Positions 52,355-63,884 of a stretch of DNA of 64,000 nt are shown here, piece after piece. The position numbers and the translations under genes were made by a program. The stretch spans positions 31,856,733 through 31,920,732 of the forward strand of contig NC_089850.1 of NCBI RefSeq assembly GCF_036373705.1, read 5' to 3'. This DNA comes from Amia ocellicauda. Lineage: Eukaryota > Chordata > Actinopteri > Amiiformes > Amiidae. Numbering within the stretch: the stretch's first letter is position 1; the number at the start of each line of letters is the position of its first letter. The notes beneath the pieces were generated by a model. The model was not told the origin of the DNA and did no database searches. It saw only the letters and a program-made list of their open reading frames with translations.

Positions 52355-53542
52355 TATAAATATATACTAGATAACTGCACGGTTGTCCACATTAGGTCAA
52401 ACCTCAATTCCTAAATAATATTAGTAGTAATAATAATAAATAATATAAAATGTCACTTATCCTTAAAAGAAATAGAAATGAAAGAATAATGGAGAAAATG
52501 TTAAATGAAGCTCCACAGAGCACTTGCCCTAGTGATGTATCATTAGTTTTATTGTATATGCCTTAACGTAGCCAAAATCAAATATTTATTATTTTTTTAA
52601 AATTAACTTAATTGTTTAGAGAAATGTATTCTATTTTATTCAAGGAAAATGTATGTTGTTCTTATCAGATCATTTGTATTATGAGCAGTTTAATCTTGTC
52701 ATATATTTGACTGGACTTGGTTTTCATCACAATGGTAGATGTATGAAAGGAACGCGTAAAGTCAATTCAAATGTGCATCTAATTTCATAATTCAACTAGA
52801 GAGCCTATGAAGAGAATAAGATGGTTTTTATAACAGAGCGATATTAACCTGGCTTGGTTTACCACAGTATACCATTCTCTCAGTCTCTCTCTCTCCTCTA
52901 ACAAACATGAAAATAAATCCCTGTTTGCTTGCGAATGCTCTACCACTGTAGTGAGACGTGTTGTTTTTTCCTGCTTCTAAAGCATACCCTGCCTTACTGC
53001 CTAGTGATTGGCTGAGAGCATACAGCATTATTTGACAATTGTGGCTCACATCTTTGTGCACAAGCGCAGTGGATCACTCAAACTGGAGGTTCTGTGAAGA
53101 AAATCACCTGTGCACCGTTGCCAAATAGGACCCGATGTTTTAAACGTTTACTGGCTGATCAACAGTGTGACTGTGGTATTAAGACCAAGTCAAAATGCTG
53201 CGTGTGGTGAAATAGAGTATTTATACTGGAGCCCAAAGCAAAGACCGTACCCCTTTGTTTACTGTGATTTATGGCAAAAGTGACTGACCTGTCTGCATTT
53301 TAACATAAACTCAGTAATCATGTTTTGTGTAACAATATTTTGTTTCAATTATGTAATTTTGATTTTGTGTTCAGAATAAAAATGACAGATAACAGTTCAT
53401 CCTGTTTGTCTTCAAGTTGGAACAAAGCACTGATTGCTTTTTTTTTTGCATATCACATTTTATAACCTAATTTTAAATGTATTGCCTTTTTGTTTCTGTG
53501 AATCATGAATTTCATGAGGTCTTAAAAGTTTTACTTGATTGA

Positions 53543-53548
53543 AATAAA
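53543..53548 (+). terminator. lin28b: probable distal poly(A) signal of lin28b
   Basis: AATAAA in GAAATAAACC, followed about 22 nt later by a GU/U-rich stretch (about 53571-53595) of the kind expected for cleavage. Another AATAAA lies at 53375-53380. The placement is inferred from motif spacing only. Confidence 0.55.
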
Positions 53549-54267
53549 CCTATTATATTGGAATTTTAAAAAGTGTTCTTTACTTTCTTCTTTTTCATCA
53601 CCACACTCTGATCACTTATTTTCATAGCCTGTAATCCACTGGGGTCCATATAATATTGCATTTTAAAGGCCTTTCTCTTGCACAAGAATGCCTTCCACGA
53701 GCAATAATTAAGCAATAACTAAATATGTATTTTTCTTTCTCTTTATAACACTGAGCAAGTTTTAATTCATGAACATATTAAACATGTATTACAATATACT
53801 ATGGCATCTGTTGCATCATAAAAAAATAATAATAATTATAAAATCAAATTCTGTATTTCATTTTTCAAAATTAGATGGTGGCAGTTTCTTTAAACATATT
53901 TCATTATTTAGTTTATTTGATTGGGCTATTTTAACAAATGCTACACATTTCTAATAATATAACTCACATAATATATAATAAATTGGAGAATGGTTTTGAG
54001 AAAATGTTGTATTCTTCCCAATTGCACCTTCTAATCTTCAAATCTTATATTGTCAGCCTAATCTCCTTCATCATTAAGCCCACACATTTAATACCTGTAT
54101 GTCATTAGTTCAGCATATTTATCATTAGATAAATGTTATGTGTTGTTTATGTACTTTTAAAAGTTTTTGTCCTAGCTGTGATAAAAGCTTGCACTGATTT
54201 AACCTCACCAGAAAGAAAGACGAGGGTTTATTGTACTGCAAAGTTTAATGTGTGTTCAGTCTCCCCA

Positions 54268-54281
54268 CCACTAGGTGGCAG
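54268..54281 (+). promoter_or_regulatory. CTCF core motif between lin28b and bves
   Basis: CCACTAGGTGGCAG fits the CTCF core consensus CCASYAGRKGGCRS at all 14 positions. It lies between the inferred lin28b poly(A) signal and bves, a plausible place for an insulator. Confidence 0.5.
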
Positions 54282-54869
54282 TAAACATTAATATATAGTT
54301 TTTCGTTTCACAAAACATGTATTTAAATTAATTTAACAGAATTCTATATTCAATTTGTCTTTAAAGTCATTGTAAAACTCTGCTTGTTACACTCAGATGC
54401 ATTTAAACACACTTTTTATATTATATATAATTTAACAAGAATAGTCTTTTTAACAATTACTTTAAGGACACATTTCATCCAGTTGGTAAGTGTAGTATGT
54501 TGTTGGAGCAGATTGTTATTTAACTTTTTTGCCTATTTGATGTATTATAACAACACATTCCTCTGACCATCTATGAAAAGGATCTGCAGTCATGAAGGAT
54601 AAGTTTGGCCCTTTACTGGACTAAATACATTGCAACTGGCTCTTTCACTTGCCTTTTGTCTAAATACGTCTAGTGAAAAGTGTGTATCTGGTGGTGGCAA
54701 ATGTGTGATAGGAAATATGAAGGTGAAATGTCACTGGGCTCATTTTATTATTATATTTCCTTATGCAGGGCAACTTATAATATGTTACAATATATCACAT
54801 TATTTTCATATACAATTACACATTTATATAGCTGTCTTTTTACTGGAATAATCTAGGTAAAGCTCCTTA

Positions 54870-54945
54870 TCCCTCACCTGGGATAGAACCCACAACCCTC
54901 CACTCCAGCATCCCAAGCCCCAGGCCGCTAGTCCACACTGCTCTT
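54870..54945 (-). mobile_element. tRNA-derived SINE head fragment
   Basis: On the minus strand GTGTGGACTAGCGGCCTGGG resembles a Pol III A box region, and GGGTTGTGGGTTCTATCCCA contains a B box (GGTTCTATCCC). The spacing fits a tRNA. The body and tail of the SINE are not evident. It is not a functional tRNA: the cloverleaf is not intact. Confidence 0.6.
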
Positions 54946-56723
54946 GTCTACAGAGTGTAATATTGTTATATCTTAACAGTACCTTAAAAGGTTTTAAAGT
55001 TGTCCAACACAACATGTTCTGGTGAGCAGTGCTCTTCTAATTGTTTTCATGTTGCATTTCCCATCACAAGTAGAAATGAAAGATTTGACAATAATGGCCA
55101 AGGCAAGGCAAGGTTTTGCCCTTTTTGCAACAGCACATAACAAATCATCTTTACCCTTAAAACTAATCATGGTGGGGTAATTAAAGCAGCCCAGATATTA
55201 TTAATGTTGTATCTATCACCACTTCTCATGAAAGAGTGCAGTGGGTTGTTTAATGTCCCTTGTGATCTAAGTTGAACATATTATCATAAAGCCAGCACTT
55301 GCTCCGACACATGGCTATAATTAGCCTGTGCTATTGTTTCTCACGCTTGTCCGCAGGTCACAGTGACATTTACTGTGCCATCGAAATTCCTGCTCACATC
55401 AATCTCATTACTCTTAGAGCTTTCTGTCCAAATTGGAGGGATCAATCTCACCAGGTGTGTGGCTAATGACAAAACGGCAGCAAACTAGCTACACAATGTA
55501 TTAAGCAGTAGCTGATGTTTAATGGTAATAATGTTATTGCTTTAAAAAAAAAAAAAAAGTTTGTTTTTTGAGTTGGAAAAAGTGTTTCCAACTTGTATCC
55601 ACAAGCTAAACAAATCATGGTATGTGAAACATTATAAAAAACAGAAAAACCTATATTTTATTAAATAACAAAAAGTATGTAGCTACAAATAGAACAAGCA
55701 ACTTCAATTGTAGTTTTATTTAAAAATACAAGTTTTACAGTGTACAATGTTATTGATATGATACTGTATCAGTTGTGCTTCTAGTGAATACAAACACTAA
55801 CAACATCGTGAGACTTTAAAGCTTTTCCTTGTCATGGTTTTTTGTCCATTCACTACAACAGCTATTGAGTCGTTGGTGGCAGACAGTGAAAAACACAAAA
55901 CAGCTAAACTGATTACAGTTCCCAATGTTCAAAGCTGGGATAAATATATAAAACACCAGATTCTGCCGAGTAAACACCAAGGGACTGAGGTGTTCGGATG
56001 AAGCTAAAATAATGGAGTGTGATTACAGATGATCATTCTGTGGAGTTTTGAACAGCTGGCAGGTGGACTGTTTAAAGTTGGCATGTTTAAAATTCAACAA
56101 AGAGCAGAGCACACAGACAGACACTACAGTAAATAAAAGTGGTTACTATAATTGAATAAATGGTAGAATGCCAACTAAGCAAACCAATATGCACAGGTTG
56201 AAATTCGGATAATAGTAGTCCACTGTATTGCAAAACATATTTGTAAAATGTGACAAAATCAATGTTTTGTGTGGTTAAAATCAATGCAGAGTTGTCTGGT
56301 TTGTTTTATCCTTAATTTTATTTTCCACTTAAGTAATTATTACTCTATTAATAAAAAAATAAAAATAAATGACAGTTATATTATTATTGAGTAAAACAGG
56401 CAGACAGCAGATCAATAAAAAATATACATTTTGAATCTGAAAATTCTTATGATTACTACATAAAATAAGGCATTCTTTATTTGTCTGATTATAGATGGAT
56501 ATAATAAGCACTTTCTCTTAGCTTCTGTGTTTGCTTGGCACTGATTTAATACAATAAACATCAACCGGAGATACCCCTATCAGTTGTTAGTTATTCAATG
56601 TAAATAATCAGAGGAGATTAGAAAAGTTAGTGTTTAATCTTAACTAGGGTAAGGAATTGCTCAGACAAGTGCGTTGACTCTGCAGAATACTGGGTGTTTG
56701 TGTTCATATCTATCTATCCATCC

Positions 56724-56754
<31 letters not shown>

Positions 56755-57680
56755 CACACACTAACAGTTATAAAGTACAAGCCACTGTAACTACATGTTA
56801 TATCATAATTTAAACTTAAATCAAGATCACATACAAATGGAAAAGAGCGCTGAAACAACTATCTTTCCAAAAGTCTTTCCAAAGTGAAAGGCAAGTTTAT
56901 AAACTATTTCATATTGACCTTGTGAGGCTTTGTACAAAATCTAGCTGTATCAGAACGAATCCTTAGTTAAAAAGGCACCTTTAAACATTTAAAATATAAG
57001 AAAATCAAAGTAGGAAGTAACTTTAATGCATAAGCAAAATTAGAAAAAGCATGTCAAATATAATCTTTATTCATATACTTTTCTGTGAAAAAATCATATA
57101 TATTTATAGTGAAAATGTGAAAAGTTTTGACTTTATTGTGACATTTTTAATTAAAATAAATTAAGGCACCGTTTACCCAGTTCTAAGCATGTTTATTCTC
57201 TTCCATAGGTTTATGCCTATTCAAAAAAATAGGTCAAGAACAAAAAATCAGTTTCATCTATTAAAATGTCACAATCCTCAGGGACAGATTATGCTGTCCT
57301 CAGACCCAGTTAAATTAATTTTTCATCTTCATTTCGCAATACAATTATTCGGACTGATATCTGTACTCTCTCGTGACCAACGAAGTCCAGTAGTTCCATC
57401 AGAATATTCTATAGAGCTTTTGTAGCCTGTACGTACCTTCTTGTTTTCTTATATCCTATAATATTACTCTTTAAATATTAGCTACCTGCTTTAGATATAT
57501 GTCTTCGTATAAATTCCAAGGACCCACACAGGTAAGAAGTTTAAGTTGGCCCTCAATCACAAATTGTACACAATTGTGCAACTATGCAAATGCTCCATGT
57601 AAAGAAGTCAGAAGATAATTTATTTTGTCCAATTTAAAATGTTGTTTGGAGGTACTTGCAGTCTTTAACTCCCCATTAAA

Positions 57681-57872
57681 CATAAGAACATAAGAAACAT
57701 AAGAAAGTTTACACACGAGAGGAGGCCATTCGACCCATCGTGCTCGTTTGGTGTCCATTAATAACTAAGTGATCGAAGGATACTATCCAGTCTATTTTTT
57801 AATGTTCCCAAACTTTCAGGTTCAACCACATCGCTGGGGAGTTTGTTCCAGATTGTGACAACTCTGTGTGAA
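57681..57872 (-). mobile_element. CR1-like LINE 3' end
   Basis: It begins with CATAAGAACATAAGAAACAT, which in reverse complement is the TTATGTTC-type terminal repeat of CR1-like LINEs. This continues into a GAGGAGGCCATTCGACCCAT block and GGGGAGTTTGTTCCAGATTG, both typical of this 3' end in fishes. It is strongly 5'-truncated and lies in or beside the bves 3'UTR. Confidence 0.75.
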
Positions 57873-58207
57873 GGCTGATGTCAAGACTATTTGAGTGCTT
57901 GAATGAATGTAGGGGCAGTCTCATGTACGCACAGGTATACAGGCAGACAGAATATGCAGTACACTTTACATAGCATACAAAACACATAAAAGTGGGATAA
58001 TTCGATACCATTGTGAAGACTCTTTACTGTACAGGTAATGTAATTTTCATCCTGTTTTCCAACCGAGATGACTTCATGTTTCAAGAGTTTTTTAGTTTTT
58101 GTTTTTTGACTGGAGAGAGTGAGAAAGAGAGAGAGAGACAGAGAGAGAGAAAGATCCCAGACAACCTTTAATTGTAGATGAATTTGTGAAACTGCAGGCC
58201 GTGCTTA

Positions 58208-58347
58208 CTAAACATCTTCATTAGGTTTGTCACCATTCTGTCTCGGGGCTGGGCTTTCAATGGGGGCGGCAGGCTCAAAGACATCATCTTCTATCACTTC
58301 TTCGATCGGCTTCATCTTGGTAGATGTTCTTGTGTTAGGGGACTTGT
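58208..58347 (-). CDS. bves: bves last coding exon with stop
   Basis: Reached after a 3.5-kb intron, this exon encodes the C-terminal 45 residues and a TAG stop (58208-58210). The conserved block TKMKPIEE..EDDVFEPAAP matches the human tail (AKMKPIEE..DDVFEPASP). After that the protein diverges and ends ..NGDKPNEDV, unlike the human end. The acceptor is TACTTTCCAG; the exon completes a split His codon. The six exons in the window give 288 residues, against 284 in the matching part of human BVES. Confidence 0.92.
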
Positions 58348-58721
58348 CTGGAAAGTAGGGGGGAAATAAATACATTCGGCAATGGAAACATACGTTACTT
58401 CTTATCTTATTGTGAGTTGTATCTAGGTCTTACTTCACTAATTTGTAGAAGACAAGGATGCAGAGTAGACAGACTACAGATGAGAACAAGACAGGTGGTG
58501 CCGGGCATTTTATGTTGACTCCCTTAAACTAAAACCATTTAAATATTAGGATATTATGAATAATGTCACATACAACATGATTCTGCATGTGATTTTCTAC
58601 ACACAAAAAATCTGAAATATATTGGTTTTTATTCCATGTTTATTCTACAAAATACTATTTCCATGCAACATAAAACAGACTTTAGTTTTATTTACTCATA
58701 AAAACCCTTTGCTCCAAAAGC

Positions 58722-58725
<4 letters not shown>

Positions 58726-58764
<39 letters not shown>
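58726..58764. repeat. AAT microsatellite in a bves intron
   Basis: About 13 AAT units. Confidence 0.95.
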
Positions 58765-58765
<1 letters not shown>

Positions 58766-59666
58766 TGTATTTAATTGTTAGATATAACAAAGCATGTATT
58801 ATTTGGGATATTAGTCAGGGATAAAATGATTTCATGTACCTTTACAAATAATTATATTCAGACTACTGTGGCAATACATGACTGGATCACATAAAATGTA
58901 TACACTAGGGTAAACATTTATTAGAAGAAATAAAAAGCTGTATGCAGATTAAACTGGTGACTGACAAACCAGTTTTATCAAATTTGATTCAAACAAAATA
59001 TCAGTCAAGATAAATCTATTTAAATCAGCACAAAATGTACATCAAACTACCTTAACAAATGCACCTCCTAGTTTTGTGTTATTTACCAAGGACAGGTAAT
59101 TCAACACTGCTATGAGTAGGATTACTATGGGGTTCATGCTGAATGGCTGGCAGGTCTGTGAACTCATTGATTATCATGCATGGACAAAAGTATTCACACA
59201 TGTATAGAGTTCACTTTAAAACATTCTATAATAGCAATTGCAGGCATGAAACATGTATTATTCAACTACTAATACAAAATAGTGATCTACTATCATACAT
59301 TTTACTTCCAAGCCAAGACAATTCTGTAGAAAACAAATTAATAGTTTCACAGTAGGAAGTCTAAGGAGTAAACCTACTACAAATCAAAACCAAAGTGCTG
59401 GACTGGTTATCACAATCACTGTGAAATGTTACTGGGTGGATCTGATTTCAATCTTGACTGCTAGGAAGCCTGTGGTTATTTTAATGATTGAGTGGGAAAT
59501 TCAAACAGGTGCCAACAAGGAAAAGACTGAATGAGCTAATGAGCTTTTATGTTCTCACCTTATCCAAAGTTAAGCAAGTGTTTGTATGCTTTAATTGAAC
59601 TCAAAGAAGGACACAGTCAAAACAAATTGAGAGTTTGTGGATACTTTTGTCCAAGCTTTAAATCAG

Positions 59667-59667
<1 letters not shown>

Positions 59668-59700
<33 letters not shown>
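59668..59700. repeat. AT microsatellite in a bves intron
   Basis: About 16 AT units. Confidence 0.95.
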
Positions 59701-59703
<3 letters not shown>

Positions 59704-61812
59704 TAATATTTGATATTTGACTGTATTGTTTCCTTGCATTAAATATATGTTTCTGATTTGTACTACACTGTAACATCACTAATTATAAGTGAAGTAAATT
59801 TAAAAAAATACATTATTAATATTTTATTTAATTTACCTGCAGAGATGCTTCATTTGAACCTGCTATGTTCAACACAAAAGCCCATGCTGCAAGCCCCCCA
59901 CTTCATATGCGTTATAGAGAACTTGCTGGTTATTGCCTTGATGTAGAAGCACACAGTGATATTGTTAATGAATTAGAAATGACGACACAACCACAAGTGT
60001 ACAGACATGGTAAAAAAAAACACAAAGGCCTTGGTTTTCAATGTAATTGGTAAAATTAGAACCAACATTTTAACCAAATTGTGTTTTCCCTGCCTGCCAT
60101 TTTTGCCAGGTTTATCGTGTTATAAAACAGAAAATGTGATTTAATTAAAAATGAATATTATTTTAGTGATCTGATAAATAAAATGTGGAAGTTTTCGATG
60201 TGTAGCTTATATTACAAAGATGAGCGTGCACTCTGAGCACTATAGCACTATAAGAGTGAAATCGCACACACCATCTGTTGCAAAACACTGTCAAAGCGGT
60301 TTGCTGAATGTGATTTTTGTATGACTGAATACTTTAAGACCAACATCTAAAAAACACATTTAAATAAAACAATACAATGTACGAATGTTAGCTGGGTGTA
60401 TGGATTTTAATTCTCTAAAACCAAGCCCTTCATAAATAATTAATCTCCAGACACTTTAGAAAAGGGAAAAAAAAACACAAAACAAAACAAAACACCTAAA
60501 ACGTGTTAACAGGATCTCTCTGTAACTCATGTGGGATTGTTTGAAAACAGGAAATGAGGGAAGTTATCCTTTTGAAAAAAAACATACGTTATTGTTGTCT
60601 TTAATGTCAAACCTCATCCAGAAACTTTCAAATTGCACGGATATATGAACAAAGTATTAATGCAATCTTACATTATAATTCAGGGAGCCTTGAGATAGGC
60701 TTTCTCAGATACAAAAGGGTGAATCACTGCAATGACAGAAGGTGAAATGTAGATAAACTAAGTAACCATATAAGCATATAGAGAAACGATTATATGGGGT
60801 TTAGTCCAAGCCATATTTAGTACCCATTATTTCCACACCTGATAAGAGTCAAGGAGAAGGAATTCCAGATTAAGGGGGAGACATGTAAGGGGAAGGTGTT
60901 ATACCAACCACACAACACTGACAGCTGACCACTGAATACCAGTTGGTTTGTTTGAAAGTGTACTCATCCCAGTAGCAGAGTGAGGCAACAAATAATGAGT
61001 AACAGATTCAACCAATATCTACCATTGCAGCTGCATACAAAAACACAAAAACATTGCAACTAAAAGTGAGTTTTCAAACTCCTTCCTGCTGCAGCAGCAA
61101 CTGAAATGTGGAAAATAAGCAATGCCACTAGCCTGAAGTGATGGACGATAGGGGATTTCAAAGACAAACTGCATCGGCTTATAGTCATTTGTTATATAGA
61201 CTAGCTGTTTATAAGAGCTTGAGTCACATACATATTTGTAATTCTTGCTAGAATAGCTGGATGAAGAACGTAAATTTACCTTTAATGTGAAGCAGTTAAA
61301 TATCAGTCTTTAGTTAATTATAGTTTTCAAATATACATGTAAGTCTATCCGGGACATTTGCTGTCAATCCCAATCTTGGACATTGTGTACATTTGTGTTC
61401 CTAAAACAGCACGAGGATTAACAGTTCTCTGTAGCCGCAAATATATAATTAATTGTGTAAATGTGTCTTGTTGACATTTAGGGGGAACAAATGTATATCA
61501 AATTTTATTCAGACGGAATCAATCACATCTCTTCATGAAAAAAAGAATCGAGAATTCGTTTTTTTATTTTTACAAAAGAACATTTCATCTCACCCAAACT
61601 TTTTTGTTGTTGTAATTTGTTAGTTAAGGGGACAAAACATAGAAAGCAAAGCAAAAGGGAGCATAAATAAACCAATAAAGGTAACCACTATGAATAAGGA
61701 GATGCTGCCCTAAATTTAGTAGATTATGTGTTATAATTGGACGTTGGTACACAAGACAACCATTTCACGTCACACTAAACGCGTGCAGTAACTGACTTCG
61801 GTCTGTACTTAC

Positions 61813-61951
61813 GGAGAGAAGAGGCTGTGGAGCCTCGGAGGAACTGGTTTAACACATCATCGGTTTCACTTGTACTCGCCATGCTGTTTCTCATTTGCAT
61901 CATTGACAACTGGGAGCAAAGGCTGGGCTGGCGGTCGATTTTTTTAGCGGC
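61813..61951 (-). CDS. bves: bves coding exon (cytoplasmic C-terminal region)
   Basis: The exon encodes [20 protein letters not shown] and a Ser/Thr-rich stretch with NQFLRGS, 46 codons plus one base. It corresponds to the human segment [20 protein letters not shown] and is more diverged than the Popeye domain, as expected for the tail. The acceptor is CTTTATAG and the donor TCC|GTAAGT. An open frame on the opposite strand here is only a shadow. Confidence 0.92.
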
Positions 61952-62068
61952 CTATAAAGAAGCAAAATCAAAACATGAACCTCCACGGGGCTATGCGAGA
62001 CGAGGGGGACGGCTCACCTTTTGTTCAGAAAAACAAAGTATGAATCAGGGATGTTAAAAAAATCATAC

Positions 62069-62236
62069 CTTGTCACTCAGTGTAGGATCATTCAGTGAAT
62101 ACAGCTTATTTGTAATATCCTTGCCAATAAGATAGCGGAAAACTTCATTGAGGAAAGGTTCAGACTCCAGAAAATACGTCAACCTTTCCCTTGACCAGCA
62201 CAAGAACTTGGAGTTCTCCTCAGCAGTGATAGTCAC
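62069..62236 (-). CDS. bves: bves coding exon (end of Popeye domain)
   Basis: Exactly 56 codons, phase 0 at both ends: [20 protein letters not shown], then an [22 protein letters not shown] segment and PTLSDK. It is almost identical to human BVES over this stretch, the C-terminal part of the Popeye domain and its following helix, a region linked to homodimer formation. The acceptor is TTTCACAG and the donor AAG|GTATGA. The next intron is only 117 bp. Confidence 0.95.
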
Positions 62237-62607
62237 CTGTGAAAGACAGATTTGTAGACATGTGCTTTTTTTGCCAATTACATTTTAAAACATAAGATGA
62301 CTTGTTAAAGGAATCTATCAAAATGTTTTAGCGAGAGCGGTTCTGTCTAAACAATCAAGACCCATGCTTTATTTTGACTCTTTCTTCTTTACAACTGTTA
62401 ACAACTTACTCACTCAAATGAAAAAACAATATTTTTTTAAGAAATAGCACAAAACCTAGTATGTGGTTTTGTGGCCAATATTAAACCTTCAGAGCATTTG
62501 ATTTGCCTTCAGAAACACATCAAACTCCTACGATAAAACATTTGGATTTATTGATTATTATTTGTAAAAAGATCAATTCTACAGGTACCGTAAGCAGTAA
62601 TATTTAC

Positions 62608-62716
62608 CTGGAACTTTTCACCTCTGTTCATTTGAGTAGACCTGAACTCAGGAGAGTCAATGAAGGCATTGGTGTATATGTTATGAAGAAAATGTCCCCG
62701 ATACGATACTTTCATT
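62608..62716 (-). CDS. bves: bves coding exon (Popeye domain, cAMP-site motif)
   Basis: The exon encodes [32 protein letters not shown]. The FIDSPEF motif is the signature of Popeye proteins, and its Asp corresponds to the residue shown in POPDC1 to be needed for cAMP binding (D200 in human). The first base completes the split Lys codon from the previous exon, followed by 36 full codons. The acceptor is GCACTAG and the donor CAG|GTAAAT. The second half of the binding signature, FQVT, is formed across the junction with the next exon. Confidence 0.95.
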
Positions 62717-63182
62717 CTAGTGCAAAAAGAAAATGATTACATTACATAAGGTCTGAACAGCTCTTAACATCATAAAGAATGTTGACTTTGTTCTGGAGTT
62801 TTAGATTCCAAATTACGAATAAATACTTTGAATGTAATTCATATGCAAAGCATTATAATAGAGAAGGTGTCCTACTGCTAAAGTCTTTATCAGATTCTTT
62901 ACTTTTGGTTCCCTTGGTATGTTGAATTAAACCTTCAAAGCACTCTGTAATTCTTCTCTGCTGTAAAAATACATGTTCTAACATTAAACTGTTTTTGTGT
63001 AGAAACAAAAAATGAAAACAGGAATTAAAGTGTGCACATATAAATTGCTTTGAGTAATTAAAAATATATAAGTCTAAGGTCTCAATAGTCAACTGTATTT
63101 TAGAAGTCACAACAAATAACCGCAATTCAATAAAATATGTATTTCTTCTACTCTAAGGCAACCAGTCTAAAACAGTGCATAC

Positions 63183-63370
63183 TTTCCCTTGAGCAGGATA
63201 CTCAGACGTTCGTCAACTGATGTCTTATCCTCGGCTGCGTATGTCTGTCCCTTTTTCAGAGTCTGGATTGTGCAGAACTGACCGGTTAATCTCTGGAACA
63301 TGTCTTCACGGACATGAAGGGGCTCAAACATTCTCTTGTACACAGACTTCAACTCCCTGTCAATTTTAAT
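63183..63370 (-). CDS. bves: bves coding exon (start of Popeye domain)
   Basis: It encodes [18 protein letters not shown], then the very conserved segment [20 protein letters not shown], ending in LLKGK with the last Lys codon split. It matches the Popeye domain of human BVES at most positions. The acceptor is TTTTTTCCCAG and the donor GTATGC. There are 62 full codons plus two bases. In the family this part forms the first strands of the cNMP-binding-like fold. No frame damage is seen. Confidence 0.95.
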
Positions 63371-63759
63371 CTGGGAAAAAATGAAAAAAGTCAGGAAAAA
63401 AGTAACATTCTACACCCCCTGTCTCGGATCGGATCAACCAAGGGGGTTTTAGTTTTTTTAAGGCTCAATCAGTGATCAACCAACTCTGAAAAATATAATC
63501 CCTAAAGAGGTCTAGTTTAAAATACAATATTTATTGAATGAATCACATGATATTGCTTCAGAGGAAAAGTGTTAATATGTTGGACTACTCCACACGAGAT
63601 GAATAATGCAATCATATGAACTGACAATTAACACCACATACATCTGAATGGTGAGGATCTAAGTGGTTTTAAAATCAACTAAAATAATTTTGTTCTTGGG
63701 GTGAAAAAAGTACCAACATGGCAGGACATTGAGAAAATATTCAGTAAATATGCACTCAC

Positions 63760-63884
63760 AGGTCTCATTTTGTATAAAAGGTAGATGAAATGCAAGAAGT
63801 TCATTACAAGGAAAACAGAATTCCAAATCACAATATCCAAGGCACATCTGTAGAGCGTCGCCCAGGCGATGAATAGTGAACACC
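63760..63884 (-). CDS. bves: bves coding exon (membrane segments), most 5' exon in window
   Basis: Bves/Popdc1 is a three-pass membrane protein of muscle and epithelia with a cytoplasmic cAMP-binding Popeye domain; it affects cardiac pacing, cell adhesion and vesicle traffic. This exon encodes 41 full codons beginning [20 protein letters not shown], hydrophobic segments that match human BVES from about residue 77. The acceptor is CTATAACAG at 63885-63886. The donor is CCT|GTGAGT, phase 0. The first two bases complete a Gly codon begun in an upstream exon outside the window, so the N-terminal ~76 residues are missing here. The gene runs on the minus strand, converging on lin28b. Confidence 0.93.

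Larger units (their letters stand above)
50763..53139. mobile_element. older inverted-repeat element in lin28b 3'UTR, hosting a nested Tc1 copy
   Basis: The left end AACATACAGGGCTCTATTTG (50763 on) and the reverse complement of the right end, AACATCGGGTCCTATTTGGC (53139 back), are inverted copies sharing TTTAAAACAT and CTATTTGGCAA. Both borders abut TTAA (50759-50762, 53140-53143). The interior shows no coding sequence except the nested element. Without that insert it would be about 1.47 kb. TTAA borders would suggest piggyBac or Kolobok type, while the GC-rich end motif also recalls Harbinger-type repeats; unresolved. Confidence 0.6.
47039..53565 (+). other. lin28b: lin28b 3'UTR (distal end inferred)
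   Basis: Long AT-rich sequence after the stop codon with many miRNA seed matches. let-7: CTACCTCA 8-mers at 47103-47110, 49356-49363 and 50747-50754; weaker matches at 47283-47289 and 49141-49147. miR-125/lin-4: CTCAGGGA at 49011-49018. miR-30: TGTTTACA at 49340, 49870 and 50527, and TGTTTAC at 53256. miR-26: TACTTGAA at 50001. miR-9: ACCAAAG at 47507 and 48736. A Pumilio-type TGTACATA lies at 48172. The distal end is placed by the poly(A) signal at 53543; a shorter form ending after 48758 is possible. Transposons occupy 50763-53139. Confidence 0.65.
53570..58207. other. lin28b-bves intergenic / bves 3'UTR region
   Basis: Between the two convergent genes. It includes a CTCF-core match (54268-54281), a tRNA-derived SINE head (54870-54945), a CR1-like LINE end (57681-57872), a small AT microsatellite (56724-56750) and a purine tract (58108-58153). 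The bves 3'UTR enters this region from the right. Candidate AATAAA signals on the minus strand are at 57619-57624, 55715-55720 and 55657-55662; I cannot choose among them. Open frames here show no protein-like sequence. Confidence 0.6.
58348..61812 (-). other. bves: bves intron before last coding exon (3.5 kb)
   Basis: Bounded by a GTAAGT donor and a TTTCCAG acceptor on the minus strand. It contains an AAT microsatellite (58726-58764) and an AT microsatellite (59668-59700). I see nothing coding in it. Confidence 0.8.
61952..63759 (-). other. bves: short bves introns
   Basis: Three further complete introns lie between the exons listed: 61952-62068 (117 bp), 62237-62607 and 62717-63182. A fourth spans 63371-63759. 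All have GT-AG ends on the minus strand, and no repeat or extra exon was recognised. Sequence beyond 63884 is the start of the next intron upstream. Confidence 0.8.

Noticed and set aside
61827..62057. Plus-strand 76-aa frame near the bves exons
   Set aside because: It is the antisense of a bves coding exon and a short intron.
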